From assembly GCA_030038035.1 (NCBI GenBank), contig JASHPP010000282.1:1-19900 (forward strand): DNA of 19,900 nucleotides, given 5' to 3'. The notes below the pieces were generated by a model. It did no database searches and had not been told where the DNA came from. It saw nothing but the letters and a program-made list of their open reading frames with translations. Position 1 is the stretch's first letter, and each line of letters begins with the position of its first letter. Both the position numbers and the translations under genes were made by a program. Below, in pieces: positions 7,576 through 13,789 of this stretch. Source of the stretch: Trebonia sp. (GTDB lineage Bacteria > Actinomycetota > Actinomycetes > Streptosporangiales > Streptosporangiaceae).

Positions 7576-7989
7576 ATGACCAGTAAGACCACCACGGCAG
7601 GGTCTGACGCTGACCGGCAGGCCGTTCTCGACGTGCTCGCGCGCGTCTACCAGGCGTGGGAAGCCGGCGACGCCGAGGCGTTCGTGGCCGACTATACCGA
7701 GGACGCCAGCGTGATCCAGCCCGGTGTCTACGAGAAGGACCGCGAGGAGATCCGCAGCAATATAGCCGCGGCGTTCGCGGGCCCGCTCAGCGGGTCGCGG
7801 GTGGCCGCCCACCCGGTGAACGTCCGCTTTCTTACCGGCGACACGGGCATCGTGGTCAGCGAGGACGGGATCATCTTCCCCGGGCAGGACGCTGTCGCGA
7901 GCGGGCGCCTGGTGCGTGCGACCTGGGTGCTGGTCAGGCGCGACGGCGGCTGGCGCATCGCCTCCTACCACAACAGCCCCGCCAGCTAG
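7576..7989 (+). CDS. SgcJ/EcaC-type SnoaL-like (NTF2-fold) protein
   Basis: A 137-residue NTF2-fold protein of the SnoaL/DUF4440 group (SgcJ/EcaC subgroup). Features are the helix VLDVLARVYQAWEAGDAEAFVADYTEDASVI near residues 17-47, the middle GIVVSEDGIIFPG, and the closing strand ATWVLVRRDGGWRIASYHNS. Members include polyketide cyclases and many uncharacterised small-ligand proteins; enzymatic activity cannot be assumed. The ATG at 7576 has GAGGAG seven bases upstream; a longer frame from 7537 begins with basic, non-conserved residues and was rejected. A strong hairpin follows the stop (8001-8044). SnoaL-like genes are frequent companions of ECF sigma factors, and one lies two genes downstream, but the terminator in between argues for separate transcription. 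Confidence 0.86.
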   Translation: MTSKTTTAGSDADRQAVLDVLARVYQAWEAGDAEAFVADYTEDASVIQPGVYEKDREEIRSNIAAAFAGPLSGSRVAAHPVNVRFLTGDTGIVVSEDGIIFPGQDAVASGRLVRATWVLVRRDGGWRIASYHNSPAS

Positions 7990-8000
7990 GGTGCCGTCTC

Positions 8001-8044
8001 CCGGGTACGGGGCGCTCTTTTCCGGGGAGCCGCCCCGTACCCGG
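8001..8044. terminator. Strong hairpin, likely transcription terminator after the SnoaL-like gene
   Basis: The arms CCGGGTACGGGGCG (8001-8014) and CGCCCCGTACCCGG (8031-8044) are a perfect 14-bp inverted repeat with a 16-nt loop, in which three more pairs can form. There is no U-tract, as is common for terminators of high-GC actinobacteria. It begins 12 bases after the stop at 7989. Confidence 0.7.
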
Positions 8045-8142
8045 ATCCGAACAGTTCCGCATCCGCAACAGCGTTGGCACGGTCGTGATCGCCAGAGTAA
8101 AACGGTGCGGACTTCGTCCGCCGAACGGAAGGAGCCTTGACG

Positions 8143-8502
8143 ATGGCGCTGTATGTGGCCTTGTGCTACTACGACCGGGACATCCCCTGGGACTCGGTGC
8201 CGGATGTGGAGTTCACCCCCGAGTACACGGAGTTCGCCCGGCGGGCCACCGAGGCCGGGGTCATGCGTGGCGGCGAAGCTCTGCACCCGGTGACTATGGC
8301 GACGACCATCACCGTGTCGGGCGGCAAGGGCGGCGAGGTCCTGGTGACCGATGGCCCTTACGCCGAGGCGAAGGAGGTCTTGGCCGGGTACTTCCTGCTG
8401 GAGGCGGCCGACCTGGACGAGGCCATCGGGTGGGCGGCGCAGATCCCGGCTGCCTGGAGGGGGAAGATCGAGCTTCGCCCGGTAGCGCCGGCCCACGCCT
8501 AG
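8143..8502 (+). CDS. DGPF / YciI-family protein
   Basis: A 119-residue ferredoxin-like alpha/beta protein of the YCII-related (DGPF) family. The signature VTDGPYAEAKEVLAGYFLLEA is at about residues 68-88 (D-G-P-Y instead of D-G-P-F), preceded by GGKGGE and followed by DEAIGWAAQIP. Such genes are the usual neighbours and proposed targets of ECF42 sigma factors, and here the sigma gene follows ten bases after the stop. The ATG at 8143 has a clear AAGGAG about eight bases upstream; a TTG two codons earlier is less likely. The biochemical role is unknown; YciI-type folds can have weak hydrolase activity, but conserved catalytic residues cannot be assigned here. Confidence 0.88.
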   Translation: MALYVALCYYDRDIPWDSVPDVEFTPEYTEFARRATEAGVMRGGEALHPVTMATTITVSGGKGGEVLVTDGPYAEAKEVLAGYFLLEAADLDEAIGWAAQIPAAWRGKIELRPVAPAHA

Positions 8503-8512
8503 GCACCTCGGT

Positions 8513-9070
8513 ATGGACGCCGCAGGCACTCTGGTCGAGGTGCTGAAGGGCGAAGGTCCCAGGGTGCTGGCCACGCTGGCCAGGACCATCGGCGACCTGG
8601 CCGTCGCCGAGGACGCGCTCTCCGAGGCCACGATCACCGCCCTGGAGGCCTGGCCCAAAACGGGGATCCCTGACAACCCGCGGGCCTGGCTGGCGGTGGT
8701 CGCCCGCCGCAAGGCGCTTGACCTGCTGCGACGCGAGTCAGCCCGGGCGGCCAAGGAGACCGCCGCGTTTCGCTGGGGAACCGGGGCCGCACCGGACCAG
8801 ATCGAGGAGGCGATCGAGGCGATGGAGCCAGAGACGTCTCTGCGCGACGATATGCTGCGCCTGATCTTCACCTGCTGCCACCCGGCGCTTAGCCGTGAGG
8901 CCCAGGTGGCCCTCTCGCTGCGCACGCTGGCCCGGCTCGAGGTGGCGGCCATCGCCCGCGCCTTCCTGGTGCCTGAGGCCACCATGGCCAAGCGCCTGGT
9001 GCGGGCCCGCGCCAAGATCACCACGGCCCGCATCCCCTACGCGATCCCCGCCGACACCGTCACCGGGTAA
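8513..9070 (+). CDS. ECF42-type RNA polymerase sigma factor, C-terminal extension missing
   Basis: A 185-residue sigma factor with region 2 at about 16-78 (DLAVAEDALSEATITALEAWP, then NPRAWLAVVARRKALDLLRR) and region 4 at about 127-170 (FLVPEATMAKRLVRARAKI). The linker motif LRLIFTCCHPAL (115-126) is diagnostic of the ECF42/COG4941 group. Members normally run to about 400 residues with a C-terminal tetratricopeptide-like extension, known to matter for activity in Streptomyces. Here the frame stops right after IPYAIPADTVTG, where the extension should begin, and the bases beyond encode part of an unrelated alpha/beta hydrolase. This points to a deletion that removed the extension. It lies ten bases after the DGPF gene in one operon. 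It may be non-functional or constitutively different in behaviour. Confidence 0.85.
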   Translation: MDAAGTLVEVLKGEGPRVLATLARTIGDLAVAEDALSEATITALEAWPKTGIPDNPRAWLAVVARRKALDLLRRESARAAKETAAFRWGTGAAPDQIEEAIEAMEPETSLRDDMLRLIFTCCHPALSREAQVALSLRTLARLEVAAIARAFLVPEATMAKRLVRARAKITTARIPYAIPADTVTG

Positions 9071-9076
9071 CCGGCC

Positions 9077-9164
9077 CGCGTCGCCGACCCGGCCGGGCTG
9101 CCGCCTGCCTACACCGGGGTCGCCCAGCTCGACATGTTCCGCGACGAAGACCTCGCCTACGCCC
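9077..9164 (+). pseudogene. Fragment of an alpha/beta hydrolase-fold (lipase/esterase) gene
   Basis: Frame 2 reads RVADPAGLPPAYTGVAQLD followed by MFRDEDLAYA. The pattern DxxGLPPAYxxVxxLDxFRDEDxxYA is the region around the catalytic aspartate in alpha/beta-hydrolase fold-3 enzymes (acetyl esterase/lipase type). The nucleophile and cap domains are absent, and the following G-x-H with the catalytic histidine is not found. The reading shifts to frame 3 near 9165 (RLRR). It starts within a few bases of the truncated end of the sigma-factor gene, so a single deletion may have joined the two. Confidence 0.6.
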
Positions 9165-9442
9165 CGTCTCAGGCGCGTTTTCGTGCGACATTCTCTGCAC
9201 GACCAGTACGGCGACGAGCCTTTCGGCGCGTGATCACGCACCATCAGGGGGTGGCGGGCGGCACGGGTCGTCGCGCCGGCGCCGCTGACAGGAGCGCGAG
9301 CGGGAGCCGAGGCAGGGCAGTCGGCACGGTCCGTTCGGGAAAAAAAGGAACAGGACGGGCGACGGGCGGGCAGCGGTGCGCGGACGGGCAGGTGCTCGGG
9401 GCTGGGGAAGAAATTGGCTGGGGCCGGGCCGGGCACGCGACC

Positions 9443-9448
9443 TACGAT
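9443..9448 (+). promoter_or_regulatory. -10 box of a predicted leaderless promoter (CehA-like gene)
   Basis: TACGAT fits TANNNT and ends seven bases before ATG 9456, with no Shine-Dalgarno. A TTGGCT at 9414-9419 is too far (23 bp) for a standard -35. Confidence 0.5.
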
Positions 9449-9455
9449 CGGACGC

Positions 9456-11864
9456 ATGCCGAGCTATGAGCCAGTAGACCTGTCCGCTGCATGCAACGCG
9501 GGTGTGGATGTTCTCGCCGATGAGCCGGGCGATGTTCCGCTCGGGAGGGTGGACCTGCACGGGCTGCCGTTCCTGATCGGGTCGGAGCCGCCGGCCGCGG
9601 AGCGGTGCTTCCTGCTGCCTGGCGTCCCGGCGTCGGTCGGGATCGGCCGGCTGGCGCGGCGCGTGATCATCGCGCACCGGCAGCTCGAACCGGGTGCACC
9701 GGCCGGTCACGCCGTCGGCCAGACGGTCGCGGAGTATGTTTTCCACCTCGCCGGCGGCCAGGTCGCCACCGCGGCCATCCGGGAGCGGTTCGAGATCCAG
9801 GTGGTGCCGCCGGGGTGGGGGCGTCTGCCGTTCCTCGCGGTCACCGACACCAGCGACCACAACCTGCCGCGTTTTGAGGGCAGGTGGGGCGAAGCCGGGG
9901 CCCGCCTGGTCGAGCACGCCATGGGATGGCCGACCGGCTATTTCCTGTGGTGCTGGGAGAATCCGCATCCGGACCGGGCGGTCGAGCGGATCGAGTTCAT
10001 CCCGCGCGGGCCGCGGTTCATCGTGGCCGGGATCACGACAAGCGACGTCGACGAGCACCCGTTCGTCCGCGCGCCGGCGCGCCCGGTGCGGATCACGCCG
10101 CGGGACGGGCGGGGCGGAGTCCTCGATGTCGAGGTGGACCGGGGTGTCGCGACCTATCCGCAGCCGCTGCCCGGCGAGGACGACCGGGCTGGCTGGGGAG
10201 CGAGGGAAGGAACGTCCGCGTACGCGTCGATCGCCGCGCTGCCGTCGGCCACCGTCGCGGTACGGCGCGGCGGCGGCGAACTCGGCCGGGTGCGCTGGGG
10301 CGACGTGGAACGTGACGGGCGGGCGGACGCCGGCCAGGTCCTGGTTGAGCTGACGGAAGGGGGCCGCAACTGGGTGCATGTCAGCGTCGTCGACGACGCG
10401 AGCGGGCGGCCGGTGCCGTGCCGGGTCCATTTCTGTTCGGCCGAGGGAGTTCCCTACCAGCCGCACGGCCACCACAATCACGTCACGCAAAATCTCCGCA
10501 GCTGGCATTACGACGTCGGCGGTGACACCCGGCTTGGCCAGCGCAGCTACGCATACATCGACGGCACCTGCCAGGGATGGCTGCCACGTGGCGACGTCGT
10601 CGCGGACGTCGCGCGCGGCTTCGAATACGAACCGCTCCGGCAGACCGTGCGGATCGAGCCGGGGCAGCGCGAGCTGACGCTGCGGATCAGGCGCGTGGCT
10701 GACATGGCCGCGGAAGGATGGTGGTCGGGCGACTCCCACGTGCACTTCCTGTCCACCCCGGGCGCTCAGCTCGAGCAACGGGGCGAGGACCTGCGTGTCG
10801 TCAATTTGCTGCAGACGCAGTGGGGCGCGCTGTTCACCAACACCGAGGATTTTTCCGGCCAGCCCGGCGTCGTCGACGGCGGCGGCTACGTCACGTACGT
10901 CGGCCAGGAAAACCGGCAGCACATGCTCGGCCACATGGTCCTGTGGGGCCTGAAAGAGCCGGTCATGCCGTGGTGCAGCGACGGTCCCGACGAGGCCGAG
11001 CTCGGCGGCGCGCTTGACGCGACGCTGAGCGACTGGGCCGACCGGACGCACGTGCAGGGCGGCACCGTCGTCGCCGCGCATTTCCCGAATCCGAACGGCG
11101 AGCCGGCCGTTCTCGTCGCGACCGGCCGGGCCGACGCCGTCGAGATGCTGGCCCACTCCGGCGACGCGACCCTCGAGTATTACCGGTACCTGAACAGCGG
11201 CTACCGGCTGCCGCTGGTCGGCGGCACCGACAAGATGACAAGCGGCGTGCCGGTCGGCCTGTACCGCACGTACGCGCGGCTGGACGAGGAGTTCAGCTAT
11301 GCGGCCTGGTGCCGGGCGGTGCGGTCGGGTCGCACGTTCCTTTCCGGCGGGCCGCTGTTGACGCTCTCGGTCGACGGGCGCGAGCCCGGTGATACCGTCG
11401 GGCTTTCCGGGCCGGGAACGGTCAGCGTCCAGGCCGCGGTGCGCAGCATTTTCCCGCTCCTTTCGCTGGAAGTCGTGCGCAACGGCGAGGTCGTTTTCCG
11501 GGCGGAAGCGGGCGGCGGGCGGCAGGCCGAAATCAGCGAGGAATTGCGGATCGACGGCCACTCGTGGATAGCCGGCCGGGCATTCGGCGCCGATTACCAC
11601 CTCGATGACTGGGGTCGCCGGGTCTTCGCCCACACCTCGCCGGTCTACGTCGCCTGCGGCGGGGACTGGACGATGACCGACCCCGAGGGCATCCGTTATA
11701 TGCGGACCCTCGTGGAAGGTGCCCGCGAGTACGTCCGGCACACTGCGGTCAGGAGGCCTGATCAGGTCACGACGCACCATCACGGCGAGGCCAGCCACCT
11801 CGCCTGGCTGGAGCGGCCGTTCGACGAGGCCCTGCGCGCACTGGAAGAGCGCAGCGGCGAGTGA
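9456..11864 (+). CDS. CehA/McbA-family metallohydrolase-like protein
   Basis: An 802-residue cytosolic protein without signal peptide. The C-terminal half is a PHP-like metallohydrolase of the CehA/McbA family: GWWSGDSHVHFLS with H428-x-H430, QHMLGHMVLWG (H489, H493), VVAAHFPNPNGEP (H542) and VGGTDKM (D592), spaced as expected for metal ligands. McbA and CehA hydrolyse carbamate insecticides such as carbaryl; the family is broader and the substrate here is unknown. The N-terminal 400 residues are beta-rich and include HGHHNHVTQN and a segment (RVHFCSAEGVPYQPHG) resembling carboxypeptidase-regulatory-like folds of related large members. A C-terminal beta domain (about 640-720) follows. Codon bias is as strong as in the rest of the window. 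It converges with the HNH gene, 17 bp between stops. Confidence 0.82.
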   Translation: MPSYEPVDLSAACNAGVDVLADEPGDVPLGRVDLHGLPFLIGSEPPAAERCFLLPGVPASVGIGRLARRVIIAHRQLEPGAPAGHAVGQTVAEYVFHLAGGQVATAAIRERFEIQVVPPGWGRLPFLAVTDTSDHNLPRFEGRWGEAGARLVEHAMGWPTGYFLWCWENPHPDRAVERIEFIPRGPRFIVAGITTSDVDEHPFVRAPARPVRITPRDGRGGVLDVEVDRGVATYPQPLPGEDDRAGWGAREGTSAYASIAALPSATVAVRRGGGELGRVRWGDVERDGRADAGQVLVELTEGGRNWVHVSVVDDASGRPVPCRVHFCSAEGVPYQPHGHHNHVTQNLRSWHYDVGGDTRLGQRSYAYIDGTCQGWLPRGDVVADVARGFEYEPLRQTVRIEPGQRELTLRIRRVADMAAEGWWSGDSHVHFLSTPGAQLEQRGEDLRVVNLLQTQWGALFTNTEDFSGQPGVVDGGGYVTYVGQENRQHMLGHMVLWGLKEPVMPWCSDGPDEAELGGALDATLSDWADRTHVQGGTVVAAHFPNPNGEPAVLVATGRADAVEMLAHSGDATLEYYRYLNSGYRLPLVGGTDKMTSGVPVGLYRTYARLDEEFSYAAWCRAVRSGRTFLSGGPLLTLSVDGREPGDTVGLSGPGTVSVQAAVRSIFPLLSLEVVRNGEVVFRAEAGGGRQAEISEELRIDGHSWIAGRAFGADYHLDDWGRRVFAHTSPVYVACGGDWTMTDPEGIRYMRTLVEGAREYVRHTAVRRPDQVTTHHHGEASHLAWLERPFDEALRALEERSGE

Positions 11865-11881
11865 GCCCCCCGGTAGTCCCG

Positions 11882-13390
11882 TTAGGCGGCGGGGGCGGTG
11901 GGCGGCGCGTGGCTTCGCAGGACCTGGCGGCCGTCGGGGCTGCGGGCTTCGGATGTGCCGTCGGGGTGCAGGATGACCTGCCAGCCCCAGCGGTGGATGC
12001 AGATGTCGTGATGGTACTGGCAGTACAGGGCGCAGCTGGTGACGCTGGTGGGGCCGCCGTCGCTCCTGTGCACGATGTGGTGCACGTCGCAGTCGGAGGC
12101 GGGCCGGTCGCAGCCGCCCGGCCAGGCGCAGTGCCTGTCGCGCAGCATGACCGCGCGGCGGATGGCGGCCGGGATGGCGTCGGAGACCCCGATGTCCAGC
12201 GGCAGGCTGGGGGTGCTGAACGGCGGCTGCAGCAGGCCGGTGCGCAGCGCGGCGGCGATCCCGTTCGGGCCGGAGACGAAGTCGATGGCCAGCCGGGCGA
12301 TCGCGTACCGCAGCGCGGCCCGCGCCTGCGGGGACGGCGGCGCGGCCTGATCGCCGCCGGTGCCGTGGCCGTCGCCGGGCTGGCCGTGCCAGCCGGCCGC
12401 CGACAGCGCCAGGTCGATCATCTGGTCGATGACGGCCATGTCGGCGTGGCCGGTGACGACCGGGATGATCAGCGCGTCACAGGCCGCGGCTTCGGCGTCC
12501 TTGCCGGTCAGGTAGCCGGGCTCGCCGAGCTGGGCGGCCAGCCAGGCGGCCTCCAGTTCGGAGGCGCCGGGCAGGTCGCGCAGCGCCGACAGCGGCACGT
12601 GCACGTGCACGTGGGTGTCAGCGCCGGCCCGGCCGGGCACCATCTTGGCCCGGATCAGCAGCTCACAGCCCTCCTGCAGGGCGTCGTGGAAGCGCTGGCC
12701 CTCGGTGCGGTGGTCTTCCGGGCCCCGCTTCTTGCCCAGTGCCTCCAGCACCGCCCGCACCGCGGCCGCGCACTCGGGGGTCAGCCCGCCGCGGATGCAC
12801 GCGGCGCCGCCGAACGTGAAGCCCAGCTGCACGAACCGGTCATCGAACCCGTCGTCGTCATCGGGGTCGGGCCGCTGGGAGCGCCACTTCTCCAGCGCGT
12901 AGGCCGCGATCAGCTTCAGGTCATCCAGGTCCGCGCCCGCCGCCGCGGCCTGCAGCAGGATCTGCTCGGTCTCGCTGCGCAGCTCACCGGGCAGCCTGCG
13001 GGTCCACTCGGCCATCTCCCGGCCCAGCGACTCCGAGATCTGGCCTCCTGCCAGCGCGTCCTGAATGCCCGGGTGCTCGCCGAGCCGACGCATCCGCTTC
13101 ACATCCGCCCGGGCGTCCCGCAGCGTCATCCTCGTCCTGGCGGCCAGCCAGGACGCCGAGGTTGGGTACCCGTCCGCGTCATGGGCGCCGGCCGCGTCGA
13201 ACCGGCGCAGCACAGCGGCGTGCGCGGCGGTGAACTTCGCCCGGATCTCCCCCAGCGACACCAGCACCTCCCCCAGCGCCGCGGCCTCCGCCCACGCCCC
13301 GCCCGGGCCGTTAAGGTAATCCAGGCCCGCGTGCACCAGCCGCAGCGCCTCACCGATATCGCCGGGCGACCGGTCATCTGCACCGCACAT
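11882..13390 (-). CDS. DUF222 (13E12-type) protein with C-terminal HNH nuclease domain
   Basis: A 502-residue protein typical of actinobacteria, in which the family is often present in many copies. An N-terminal DUF222 helical domain spans about 40-350 (LASLGEIRAKF-like start, WLAARTRMTLRDARADVKRM, then ALAGGQISESLGREMAEW). The HNH domain lies at about 415-470: C421-x5-C427, DVHH at 435-438, C453-x3-C457 and H460-H461. The cysteine pairs fit a structural zinc site and DVHH the catalytic histidine. The family is presumed to cleave DNA; targets and roles are largely unknown, and mobile or repeat-like behaviour has been proposed. The ATG at 13390 has an exceptional Shine-Dalgarno (13392-13405). 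Upstream, TAGGCT (13415-13420) is a candidate -10 with a small dyad over the -35 area. Confidence 0.93.
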   Translation of the reverse strand: MCGADDRSPGDIGEALRLVHAGLDYLNGPGGAWAEAAALGEVLVSLGEIRAKFTAAHAAVLRRFDAAGAHDADGYPTSASWLAARTRMTLRDARADVKRMRRLGEHPGIQDALAGGQISESLGREMAEWTRRLPGELRSETEQILLQAAAAGADLDDLKLIAAYALEKWRSQRPDPDDDDGFDDRFVQLGFTFGGAACIRGGLTPECAAAVRAVLEALGKKRGPEDHRTEGQRFHDALQEGCELLIRAKMVPGRAGADTHVHVHVPLSALRDLPGASELEAAWLAAQLGEPGYLTGKDAEAAACDALIIPVVTGHADMAVIDQMIDLALSAAGWHGQPGDGHGTGGDQAAPPSPQARAALRYAIARLAIDFVSGPNGIAAALRTGLLQPPFSTPSLPLDIGVSDAIPAAIRRAVMLRDRHCAWPGGCDRPASDCDVHHIVHRSDGGPTSVTSCALYCQYHHDICIHRWGWQVILHPDGTSEARSPDGRQVLRSHAPPTAPAA

Positions 13391-13391
13391 C

Positions 13392-13405
13392 CTGGATCAC
13401 CTCCT
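13392..13405 (-). promoter_or_regulatory. Extended Shine-Dalgarno fully matching the 16S rRNA tail
   Basis: On the minus strand AGGAGGTGATCCAG is perfectly complementary to 14 bases of the 16S rRNA 3' end (CTGGATCACCTCCT). The AGGAGG core is nine bases from ATG 13390. No other gene in the window has more than six or seven matching bases. Confidence 0.85.
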
Positions 13406-13438
13406 GCCTGGTATAGCCTACTTAAACGTACTGATGTT

Positions 13439-13454
13439 CTAACTTCCAGGTTAG
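13439..13454. promoter_or_regulatory. Small dyad, possible operator of the HNH gene
   Basis: CTAACTTCCAGGTTAG has perfect 5-bp arms around a 6-nt centre and overlaps the presumed -35 area (TTAGAA) of the HNH gene. It is short enough to be chance. Confidence 0.25.
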
Positions 13455-13639
13455 CACGCGCATTCTGGTAGCACAATATGAAAAACAAGATCATCCAAAA
13501 AATTCAAAAAAGGGAGAGGATTGCATAGCAGAGGCGGCCCGATGCTTTAGGGAATTGCGGGAAGTACGGATAGGAATATCCCATGTCCGCCTGCAGGCCC
13601 GGGCACGGGACCGGACGGAGTGGTGGGACGGCGCCGGCG

Positions 13640-13663
13640 CCGGGGCCGGGGCCGGGGCTGGGG
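13640..13663 (+). repeat. Tandem CCGGGG hexamer, G-quadruplex-forming motif
   Basis: Three CCGGGG units and one CTGGGG unit in direct succession give four runs of four G with 2-nt loops (GGGG-CC-GGGG-CC-GGGG-CT-GGGG) on the plus strand. This meets the strict G-quadruplex pattern. It lies about 120 bp upstream of the methyltransferase start at 13780. Confidence 0.8.
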
Positions 13664-13760
13664 CCTTACCGGGATATCGACCGGACACGGGCCGACGTCT
13701 CACCCGGCTAAACGGTTGACGCGCTACGCGGTGCGCTGAACCGCTACCGCGGCGGGCCTC

Positions 13761-13789
13761 CTTCGCCCACGCTTGAGGCGTGGGCGAAG
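13761..13789. promoter_or_regulatory. Hairpin overlapping the methyltransferase start codon
   Basis: A perfect 12-bp stem (CTTCGCCCACGC, 13761-13772, with GCGTGGGCGAAG, 13778-13789) encloses a 5-nt loop TTGAG. The GTG start at 13780 lies inside the right arm, so a transcript starting upstream would have its start codon paired. Alternatively this is a leftover terminator or transposon end: CCCACGC-x-GCGTGGG hairpins are typical of IS200/IS605-type ends. Confidence 0.55.

Larger units (their letters stand above)
9071..9455. other. Intergenic stretch with gene debris before the CehA-like gene
   Basis: The first part contains the alpha/beta hydrolase fragment (9077-9164). A plus-strand frame then reads to a TGA at 9231 as a tail ending QYGDEPFGA that I cannot place. 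The rest (about 9235-9440) is low-complexity GC-rich sequence with one A7 run (9340-9346) and no gene; it ends with the leaderless-type promoter of the next gene. Confidence 0.4.
13391..13779. other. Divergent control region with AT-rich patch
   Basis: The 389 bases separate the HNH gene (-) and a methyltransferase gene (+). They contain the HNH ribosome-binding site, a candidate -10 TAGGCT (13415-13420, minus strand) with a weak TTAGAA 16 bp upstream, a dyad CTAAC/GTTAG (13439-13454) over that -35, an A-rich patch (13480-13515, with runs of A5-A6) that stands out from its surroundings, a G4 repeat (13642-13663) and a hairpin (13761-13789). The minus-strand frame 13491-13703 is built mainly from the repeat (Ala-Pro runs) and I do not regard it as a gene. 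Confidence 0.55.

Noticed and set aside
7471..9033. A 520-residue minus-strand frame across the SnoaL, YciI and sigma-factor genes
   Set aside because: It runs antisense to three well-supported genes with ribosome-binding sites and to a terminator hairpin.
9290..9375. Resemblance of the purine-rich stretch at 9335-9365 to that at 18055-18095 (both read loosely GGGAAA...GACGGGC)
   Set aside because: The similarity is patchy and explained by low complexity; no ends, dyads or target duplications support a repeat family.
9234..11798. An 854-residue open frame on the minus strand opposite the CehA-like gene
   Set aside because: It is the antisense shadow of a strongly GC3-biased gene; its composition (Arg, Pro, Ala, His-rich) has no domain, while the plus strand shows conserved metallohydrolase motifs.
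11861..13471. A 536-residue open frame on the plus strand opposite the HNH gene
   Set aside because: It is a Val/Gly/Arg/Gln-rich antisense shadow; the minus strand has DUF222 and HNH motifs and the strong ribosome-binding site.
13491..13703. A 70-residue minus-strand frame in the HNH/methyltransferase intergenic region
   Set aside because: It consists largely of Ala-Pro repeats encoded by the CCGGGG tandem repeat and has no ribosome-binding site or conserved feature.
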